Both the position numbers and the translations under genes were made by a program. From the NCBI GenBank assembly GCA_031002005.1, contig JARYHS010013631.1:64539832-64603831 (forward strand): a stretch of 64,000 nucleotides of DNA, given 5' to 3'. This document shows, one piece after another, positions 56,174-64,000 of this stretch. The notes under the pieces were generated by a model. That model did no database searches. It was not told the origin of the DNA and saw nothing but the letters and a program-made list of their open reading frames with translations. How positions within the stretch are numbered: position 1 is the stretch's first letter; each line of letters opens with the position of its first letter. The DNA comes from Vandiemenella viatica. Lineage: Eukaryota > Arthropoda > Insecta > Orthoptera > Morabidae.

Positions 56174-58330
56174 ACATTGGAAATTAAAAGGAGTGGGGGT
56201 AAATGTAGACTGTCTTTTCTGATTGATTTAAAGTATACGTGTGTAAATTTCTATTGAAATCAAATAAAAACTATAGATATTTATTAAAAACAATGAAGGG
56301 GTGTGGAGGCGAAGAGTAGTTTTTTTTTGTAAAGCTAGTGTGGACAGTATTTCACTTTTTGTTTTAAAGTATACATGTTCAAAGTTCCATCGATACCAGA
56401 TTAAAGCTTTAGTTTTGTGTAAAGAACATTTGCAAAAATTAAATGGGGTAAGGCAGTGAGCGGTTGGGTTTTGTAAACAGAATGTAGACTTTGTTTCTCT
56501 TTGTTTTTAAGTATGCATGTGCAGTGTTCAATCCAAATCTGATAAAAAATGTGGGTATGTATAAAGAACATTGGAAATTAATAGGGGTGGGGGTAGAAGG
56601 GAAGAGGGGTTGGGCTTCTGCAACCTAATTTAAATACAGTTGTTCCGTATGTTTTAAAGTATACATGTGCAAATTTCCTTTAGAATCGGAAAGAAACTGT
56701 AGCTTTGTGTAGATTAAGGGGGTGGAAATGGGGAGAGCGGTTCGGCTTCTCTAAACCAAATGTAGATTTTACTGTTTGTTTTGAAGTACATATGTGCATA
56801 CATCCTTCGAAATCAGATAGAAACTGTAGTTTTATATAAAGAATATTGATAGTTTTTTTTTTTTATGTGCTTAACGTCTCTCTAACAGCGAGGTCTTTAG
56901 AGAAACATTAACAGTAATTAAAGGGGTAGAAAGGGGGATAGGGTTTGCGTTTTTGTGAAAGTAATGTGGACAGTACTATTTTCTATTTGTTTTAATGTAC
57001 ACGCATGCGAAGTTCCAACAAAACCGGATTAAAATGTGGGTTTGTACAAAAATTAAGGCGCTAGTTTTTTGATTTTTTGGTAAGAATTCTTCTCCATAAA
57101 AATACAAATATGTGCCAACTTTCATAAAGATCAGTCAAAGATCTTGTCGACTGTAGCTTTTTTAAAAAAAAAACTTGAAAAAATAAAGGTGGTGGAAACT
57201 GGGGGTTCAGTTTTTGCAAACCAGAAGTTGACATTATTTTTCTCTTTGTTTTATAGTAAAAGTGTGCTAAGTTCTATCTAAACCAGATAAAAACTTTGGG
57301 TTTGTATAAAAATTAAGTGGTTTAAAAGGGTGAGGGGGTGGTTTCTGGATTTTTTTGTCAGAAACTTTCTTTCTGAAAAAAAATACAGATAAGCACCAAC
57401 TTTCATGGTAATTGGTCAAATGGTGGCAACTGTAGCTTTTTATGAAGAACATTGACAAAAATTAAGAGGGGGAATTAGGAGGAAGAGGGGCTGTGCTCTG
57501 GCAGACCAAATGTTGGCAGGATTTTCATCTTTGTTTTCAAGTATACATGTGCAAAGTTTAATTATAATCAGATAAGAAATGTAGGTTTCTATAAAATTAA
57601 GGGGTGTACAGGGGGAGGTGGGGTGATTTTTTTTTTGTCAGAAGCCTTCATGAAAAATTACATGTATATGCCAACTTTAATGGAGATCAGTTAAATAGTG
57701 TCAACTGTAGCTTTGAACATAGAATGTTGGCAAAAATTAAGGGGGTGGGTAGGGTGACAGGGGTACAATTTTTTCAAACCAAAAGCTGACAGTATTTTTT
57801 TCTTTATTTTTGACTATACATGTCCAAAGTTCCATCGAAATTGGATAAAAATGTAGGTTTGTATAAAAATTAAGGGGTGTAAATGGGGAGAGGGGTGGTT
57901 TTTTTTTTTTTTTAAATTTTGGTCAGAAACCTTCTCCGTGAAAAATTACATGTATATGCCTACTGTGATGGTAATCAGTCAAATGGTGTCGACTGTAGCT
58001 TTTTGTAAAGAACATTGGCATAAATTAAGGGGGTGGGTAGGGGGTTCTGTTTTTTCAAACCAAAAGTTGACAGTATTTTTCTGTTTATTTTTGACTATTC
58101 ATGTACAAAGTTGCATCGAAATTGGATAAAAATTAAGGGGTGAAAAGGGGTAGAAGGGGTGGTTTCTCAATGAAATTCATATGGGACCACTTTGGAGGTA
58201 TACCCTAGCCACTAAAATTTTTTCATTGAAATCGGTTAAAAATTGACGAAGATATCGCTGAACATACATACAAAAAAATAAAAATACAAACGAATTGAGA
58301 ACCACCTCCTGTTTTTTAGTTCAGTTAAAA
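56170..58330. repeat. Minisatellite array with monomer and higher-order parts
   Basis: About ten degenerate units share TATACATGTGCAAAGTTCC, GATAAAAACTGTAGGTTTGT, AAAGAACATTGGCAAAAATT, AAGGGGGTGG..GGGGAGAGGGG and CAAACCAAATGTAGACAGTA. Up to about 56,900 the spacing is about 130-150 bp. From about 57,000 it grows to about 260-285 bp, because a second block (GAAAAATTACATGTATATGCC...CAGTCAAATGGTGTC) is added. It ends with GAAATCGGTTAAAAATTGAC, AAGATATCGCTGAAC and a CATACATA-type tail. No coding content. It lies in the carrier intron. Confidence 0.85.
56858..56906 (-). repeat. SINE copy 6, tail fragment
   Basis: TTAACGTCTCTCTAACAGCG and AGGTCTTTAGAG match the 3' end of copies 3 and 5. It interrupts one minisatellite unit. 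Confidence 0.75.
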
Positions 58331-58855
58331 ATTAGATATCATACCCATACTGTATAAGGCTATGAATGGTATAAGCTTTAATAAAAACTATTTAAAAGTT
58401 ATGAATACTTCAATGACCAGGCAAAAATCTGGCATTTCCAGGAGATGAAGCTAAGACAGCATTGTTCCTACAATCGTTTATTCACTAAATACATTTCCAA
58501 TCTGCACAGAAGAAAGTGACGTTCTTTCAAGAGTTATGTTAATGACTGTTATCTGTGGGTCATGTGGAAGGTGTGCTGGACTGTGGTACATGGTACAACT
58601 GGTAACATAAGAGCACTGAAGGAAACAACAATAAAAGGTGTCAGGTCTCATTCCTTTGATTTTATTTTGAATATGTAGGTCAGTGGTATTGTGTGGTATC
58701 GAGCCCACTGTGTCATTATTATTCACTCAGTTATTAAGTATAAAGAGATGGTAAATGTGAAATAAACTTTAAATACTTACAATTTCATTACTGTGTCTTT
58801 GGAAGAATTTAAAACATTCTTTTATTAAGTTATAATTGTACAATACGATATATTC
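58331..58855. other. Carrier-gene intron, AT-rich
   Basis: No gene or repeat is recognised. Confidence 0.5.
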
Positions 58856-58870
58856 CAAATGTTGATAACA

Positions 58871-59159
58871 AATAAGAAAAGAAAGGGAAATTAACCCACC
58901 ACATACCAAAGTGGACGGATGCGATGAGAGAACATTAGGTAACGTTCATTAGGTAACGTTCGTTGTGCACACACGTTCCGAGCCTAATGGCCCGTTTTTT
59001 CTATTTGTGAGCAAGGCAGATGCCGAAATATTGTGTAGTTGTTTGTCAGCATTAGTGTTCTCTCATCGCATCCGTCCACTTTGGTATGTGGTGGGTTAAT
59101 TTCCCTTTCTTTTCTTATTTATATCGCCTAGAAGCCGCTTCCATTTTCCTTAGTTTCAT
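58871..59159 (+). repeat. Foldback Penelope-like insertion with 15-bp target duplication
   Basis: CAAATGTTGATAACA at 58856-58870 and 59160-59174 is an exact 15-bp duplication. The first about 65 bp (AATAAGAAAAGAAAGGGAAA...) are the reverse complement of 59058-59122, so the RNA-derived sequence is preceded by an inverted piece of its own 3' end. The centre carries GAGCCTAATGGCCCG and the GGC-AGAT-GCC-GAAATATT hairpin (59007-59031). The 3' end is CTAGAAGCCGCTTCC..CCTTAGTTTCAT. Confidence 0.85.
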
Positions 59160-59174
59160 CAAATGTTGATAACA

Positions 59175-59618
59175 CACACAGATAAAAAAGAAATTGACAA
59201 AAATAATGCTGCAGATCACTGACTAATGTAGGCCTGAATTTTAATTTAGAACTTGTTTAAAGATATAAATTGTGTCTATTATGCCAGTTTTAAAACATTT
59301 TTGATAATACATCTAATTTTGCCAACAGACAGTTATGAAGAATTTTGACAATGAATGAATGAAATTGCTCTCTGATTTCATCTTCTACCAGATCATAGAG
59401 TGATTTAAAACATCACATCAAACTGACGTGCTCCTCATGTGGGAGGTATGAGAACATTTTATAAAATTTCAATAATGTTTATAGTGAAACAAAGTCACTA
59501 CACATTGTAAGTCAAATCATAAGTCCAAGTCTGATGCTGAAACAGTATAAGATACTCCATTTTACAGTGATCCTCTCTCCTGGTATAAAAATAAATAAAA
59601 AATATATGAGAATATTAC
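59175..59618. other. Carrier-gene intron beside the penultimate exon
   Basis: AT-rich, no feature besides the splice donor at 59618. Confidence 0.5.
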
Positions 59619-59675
59619 CTTAAAGAATCCCTGTACCCCCAGTTTGGCTGTGTGCAGAATTATATGCCACATACT
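59619..59675 (-). CDS. SLC25A10: Mitochondrial dicarboxylate-carrier-type protein, penultimate coding exon
   Basis: On the minus strand an acceptor (TTTTTTCTGTTACAG) ends at 59676 and a donor GTAATA begins at 59618. The 57 bases between give 19 codons in phase 0 at both ends: SMWHIILHTAKLGVQGFFK. The TAKLG...FFK pattern is the loop before the sixth helix in dicarboxylate carriers and joins directly to GYTLRF..RLAPHT of the next exon. Earlier exons were not found up to the right window edge. They may lie beyond it. Confidence 0.75.
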
Positions 59676-61099
59676 CTGTAACAGAAAAAAACTGAAATGT
59701 TACCATGGCAGAATTTGTTACTTTACTTTCTGAAACTACAAAGAAGATAAACTCTATGATACACACAGATTCAAGCATTAAAGTATTTCTTGTGCTAGGT
59801 GTCATTATTATATAGCAGGCCTACTTGTGTTCCTTACACATCATTACCTTTTAGTTTCATCACATTTGACAGTACAGAAAGAATAAAGTGCTAACAGGTG
59901 AGTCCAACTGGAGGTTTTTAGGGGTTGCCATCTACCTTACATTGTTATAATCTCTCCCATTTCCTGTACTTGTACTTTTTACTATGTCAATTTGGTCCTA
60001 GTCTTGAACATCATAGTTTTTTTCTATGTCCTGCACATCAGTTGCAGTCATCAGTTTGCCATACAACACTCCATAATAATGAATTACTCAGGTTTAGTTT
60101 GGTTTTGCACATTGTGTTTCACACAATCTAATCTTTTGGTTTTTTAAACTGATAACTGGATACAGATAATGGAAAAGTGGTTTCCTCAGGAACCCTCTGA
60201 GATTGGTAAAAGTACTTTGATTGTGTTTCTTAACAGATTCCCTTACGTAAATCAAAACACTATGGTATTAATGCTAAAGATGAAATTTGTTTAAATCATA
60301 TGTAAAAAATAAAACAATATGAATATTGAAAAATGTAAATTCAGGTGTATTTATAAAAACAGAGGCCAAACACTTAAACACAGTATCAATCAGGTTCAAT
60401 TCTTGATTAGCTGCTGCATCTTGTGTATGTAATATAGTTAGTAGTAAAATATTTTGCTAAGCCATGTTGATAGAATTAAAGATCTCACCATGGGATGAGG
60501 GGGGAGGGGATGTCCACAAAAAGCACATGACAATATTTGAATGTTCAATAACAGTATGGCTTTTTCTTCCATTTTTTTTTTAAAAGGGGGAGGTGTCCCC
60601 CCTACCAGATATCTCCTATCTAACCAGATGTTTACGAATGGGGATGTCCTCCAGAGCAGATATATCACCAAATGCTCACCAAGGAGGGGACCCAAATGAT
60701 TACCAAGTGGGGAAGGGGTCCCACCAGATCTCACCAAGGGGGAGAGGGGATCCAGATTTATGAAATAACTGCCCACATAATTAATCAATGCCCCCTAATA
60801 TTTTAAAACTTCTTTTTAAAATCATAGGGGGAACCTGTAAACATTTGCAAAAAAAGAGACCAACTCTGGTGGTACAAAAAGCAAAGGAAAATTACAGTCA
60901 AAACTCTTTTGTACATGTTTTTGATATCTGCATTTTCAGTATATATGGAAAAACTAATTGTGATAACTTTCTGTATTAAAATTTCATTAGCAGAGGATTT
61001 GAAAGCAACATTAAGGTAATTTTAACAATTGCATATCTATTTATTTATTAACTATCAAAACACAACAGAATACCCTATGACTTATTGACACTTCAAACT
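59676..61099. other. Upstream intron of the carrier gene, no exon recognised
   Basis: I looked for another SLC25 exon with a Px[D/E]xx[K/R] motif on the minus strand and found none. A GGGGA-rich, C-poor stretch at 60490-60750 with repeated CCAGAT/ATCTCACCA words is of unknown nature. Confidence 0.4.
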
Positions 61100-61267
61100 T
61101 ATGGCTTTACCCCTCGTCATTGTTGAGGTCATTAGAGGCAGGAAAGGATTGTGAGCGAGGAATTCGGCCATGGCCTTCTGAAGGAACCATCCCAGCATTT
61201 GGCTTGGGTGATCTGGGGAAGCCATGGAAAACCCAATCTTCTGGAATGTGAGGCCTACCCACTACCC
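61100..61267 (-). repeat. SINE copy 7, diverged
   Basis: The minus strand shows the common body (CCATGGCTTCCCCAGATCAC, GAATTCCTCGCTC) and the TAAAGCCATAAG tail. The B-box side is decayed. Confidence 0.75.
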
Positions 61268-61509
61268 TTAGTTCTGACGCTTTGACTGCAGCCTCAGTGC
61301 ATTTGAAACACTTGTTCACTGACTAAAGCCACCAGGTCACATGTGTCACTTTGATTTTCAATAAGTCTTGTCTCATCGCTCAAGAGATACGTTTTCTTAC
61401 TACCACAGTTTGGTTATTCAACACAATGTATAAGGTATGTTTAGCAAATAACACGTCACTTTCAACTCCTTGTATTGTTCAAAAATTATTATATACACTA
61501 AAAAACCTT

Positions 61510-62062
61510 CTTTTAATGGGCGACTTCAATGCAAGGGTTGGAAACACAAGAATAGAGAATAAAATAGGACTACACGTAGAACCAGCAAAAAATAGCAATG
61601 GTCAAACACTGATTGACACATAAATCTACAATAAGCTCTACATATAAACACACTATTCCCAAACAAAGACTCCACAAGAATAGAGAATAAAATAGGACTA
61701 CACGTAGAACCAGCAAAAAATAGCAATGGTCAAACACTGATTGACACATAAATCTACAATAAGCTCTACATATAAACACACTACTCCCAAACAAAGACTG
61801 GCACAAATACACTTGATCCGCAAGAGACCAAACATCAATCACAGATTACGTGATAACCAATGAAAAACTGAGAAAACTGATACTTGACACAAGAGTGATT
61901 AGAGTCTTCGAGATTGAATCAGACCACCACCTCTTGGTAGGTACAACAAGATTTCCACCCCACTGGCTTAGCAGTAATGTTAAGAAACAAGAAATACAAT
62001 GTCCTACAGAGTTGAACTCTTACAAGATCAAAGCATCAAATGGCTGTATCAGAGAAGATTAA
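61510..62062 (+). pseudogene. RTE-like LINE endonuclease with internal 128-bp duplication
   Basis: LLLMGDFNARVGN at 61510-61545 is the endonuclease core, and ITDYVI-like and ESDHHLLVGTTRF (61915-61955) are its end with the SDH motif. Between them 128 bp are duplicated in tandem (61545-61672 and 61673-61800, nearly identical), which breaks the frame. Confidence 0.75.
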
Positions 62063-62430
62063 GTGAAATCAAAAAGAAATATAAAGTAGAGGAAAATATT
62101 GAATTACAATGGGAAAACCTAACCAAAATTCTGAAAGAAGCGGCAAACGAGAGTATAGAAATGAAGAAACGCTGGAATAGAAAACAAGGATTAAGATCCT
62201 GGGATGAAGAAATCAAGAGTGTTATTGAAGATAAGAGAAATGCTTATAAGAGATACTTAGCAACAAAGAAAGCAGAGGATTTTACTGAATATAAGAGGAA
62301 AAGAGCGATTGCTAAAAGAGAAACCAGGAAAAGACACAGAGAACAATGGGACCGCTTCATCAACAATCTGGAAAGAGATGTAACAAGACCATCAACCACA
62401 ACATTCAAAATTATTAAAAAGTTAAACTGA
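61999..62430 (+). pseudogene. RTE-like LINE linker region between endonuclease and RT
   Basis: An open frame of 143 codons, very rich in Lys, Arg and Glu, with long helical stretches (KKYKVEENIELQWENLTKIL..). It corresponds to the linker before the RT. It ends in a stop at 62430. Confidence 0.65.
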
Positions 62431-62569
62431 GAAGTAAGATGCGACTCAGACATTCAAGTAATAAACAAAGAGACATAGCTAAAATATTTTCAAGAGTTGT
62501 GGACCCAAAATCAAGCAGACAATGAATCGGAGGTAATGTCACTACCAGAGACTAACGGCCCAGATGACA

Positions 62570-63990
62570 TTCACTACAAAGTGTTAGAATCAGTGCTGAA
62601 AGCCTGTAAAAGGAACAGAGCTCCAGGAGAGGATGGAATTCATATGGAACTTCTTAAATTCATTTAAAGAAAGACTGTTGAACTTTATCAACAGGAAATG
62701 GAGAGGATAATATCCACCTCAAAGCAATTGTCATCCCAATTCACCAAAAAGGAGACATCAAAAATTTCAATGACTATAAAGGAATAAAAATATAAATAAT
62801 GTTCTTGGGTGACTAGCCGAGTTATAGGAGTGTTATAATAATATTATATATAAAGGAATAAGCTTGCTCAATGCTGGTTATAAAATTTACTCAAGCATTG
62901 TTAAATAAAAATTGCAAAAATTTTATGAACCACTACTTGGAGAAGAACAAAATGGGTTTTGGAAGGGTAGATCATGTGCGGATTGGCTATTTCACACTCA
63001 AGATGCTAATTGAGAAAAGGAAAGAGCTTAAACTGGAAACACACCTGGCATTTATTGATTTCAAAAAATCTTTTGATACAATCAACAGAAGAAAACTTTG
63101 GCTAATTCTGGCAGAAAGTAACACCCCACCACAGATAATAAAAACAATTCAAAACATCTACAGCCACAATGTAATCGCAGTCAGAACCGGACAACAACTG
63201 TCAGAATGGAAACTCATTAATTGAGGAGTGAGACAAGGATGTTGGCTATCAACACTTTTATTCAGCATATATATAAACAAAATCATTAGTAACTGGCAAA
63301 AAAAATGCCATGGAAGAATAAAAATAGACAGAGAGACTAACCTGGATACATTACTGTTTCCAAATGACCAAGTGCTTTTTGCTGAGTCAGAAGATTACCT
63401 GCAGAGATCGGTACATAACCTCCATATGATAGCAAAAGAATACAGCATGGAGATTTCCTTCAATAAAACCAAGGTTATGGCCTGCATTGGAAAAAACCAC
63501 AAAAGGACCAAAATCTCAATAGACAACACGCCCATAGAACAAGTAGCAGAATTTAAATACCTAGGTTACAACCTCAGCTACACCATAGAAACTGATATGT
63601 AACAAAAAAAAATCCCAAATTTCACAAAAGTTACAGTAATAAATAACACCTTCAGACCATCTCTTGTTCAACAGCACACGAGAATCTGGCTATATAATAT
63701 CCTGGCTAAACCTACACTATTGTATGGCAGTGAGGCCTGGACACTATGCAAAGGAGACTAACAGTGGCTGAAATGTGATTCAGACCAGCTGGCTACACAT
63801 TACGAGACAGAATGAGATCTGATGAAGTCAAACCAATTCTCCAAACTGTGCAAACCTACAGAACATCCTGGACAGATCATGTACTAAGGATGAAGACGGA
63901 CCGGATCCCACGAAAAATTCTCAAATACCATCCCAGAGGCAGGAGAGATGTAGGAAGACCACCAAGAAGATGGACTGAGACCATAATAGG
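62570..63990 (+). pseudogene. RTE-like LINE reverse transcriptase and C-terminal region
   Basis: Frames show APGEDGIHMELLK (62625-62660), NKMGFGRVDH with FIDFKKSFDTINR (63050-63085), a GVRQGCWLSTLLFSIYINKI (63225-63285) and PNDQVLFAES where a FADD box is expected. They end with NRTKVMACIGKN-like and FKYLGYNLS. An insertion with short duplication (about 62782-62857) interrupts it. The catalytic box and several stops show loss of function. Confidence 0.75.
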
Positions 63991-64000
63991 TCACCAGGCC

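Larger units (their letters stand above)
61500..64000 (+). mobile_element. RTE-like LINE, decayed, runs off the window
   Basis: Endonuclease, linker, RT and the basic C-terminal region follow each other on the plus strand, broken by stops and shifts. The 3' end lies beyond 64000. The C-terminal GRRDVGRPPRRW region at 63930-63975 is typical of a LINE group common in insects. Exact clade is uncertain. Confidence 0.75.

Noticed and set aside
60438..60788. 116-codon minus-strand frame
   Set aside because: Pro/Leu-rich translation of G-rich, imperfectly repeated DNA without a domain. No splice context that fits the carrier gene.

Overview
This is animal nuclear DNA, most likely from an insect with a large, repeat-rich genome. 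It has no bacterial-style gene packing, and almost every long open frame belongs to a transposable element. The families present (mag-like Ty3/gypsy, Jockey- and CR1-type LINEs, an RTE-like LINE, Penelope-like elements, mariner, hAT, piggyBac, tRNA-derived SINEs) fit an arthropod. A polyneopteran insect is a guess from the repeat style and is not proven.

Layout. 1-8.4 kb: a SINE tail, a complete but frameshifted Ty3/gypsy LTR element on the minus strand (572-5850), unremarkable AT-rich DNA, and a full SINE. 9.6-16.2 kb: a mariner with intact terminal repeats but a lost catalytic Asp, an adjacent retroposed insertion with a 14-bp target duplication, a nearly intact CR1-type LINE (esterase-like ORF1 end, then endonuclease-RT broken by one stop) and a SINE. 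16.5-24.7 kb: a Penelope 3' end, a 404-bp inverted-repeat MITE, a 3.4-kb hAT-type element with an exact 8-bp target duplication, a hAT transposase relic, a second hAT insertion and a decayed CR1-type LINE. 26.9-36.7 kb: Penelope remains and two Jockey-type LINEs. 36.9-45.7 kb: a third hAT-type insertion, a Jockey 3' end, a decayed gypsy gag-pro-RT, a Penelope GIY-YIG reading frame, a 183-bp tandem repeat and another LINE 3' end. 49.2-59.7 kb: the last two coding exons of a host mitochondrial carrier gene (SLC25A10/Dic type, minus strand). They are separated by an intron of about 9.9 kb filled with a LINE, Penelope inserts, an inverted-repeat element, a piggyBac element, SINEs and a long minisatellite. 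61-64 kb: a SINE and an RTE-like LINE running off the window.

How the parts relate. The carrier gene is the only host gene I can support. The rest records nested insertions, many datable by their target-site duplications. Two SINE tail types and several Penelope 3' ends recur, which allows comparison between copies. No operon, CRISPR array, rRNA or free-standing tRNA gene was found. I see no clearly new molecular system. The most interesting leads are the Penelope 3'-end hairpin motif that resembles a hammerhead core and seems to covary between copies, the foldback Penelope insertion, the higher-order minisatellite in the carrier intron, and the shared 3' end of otherwise different SINE-like insertions.
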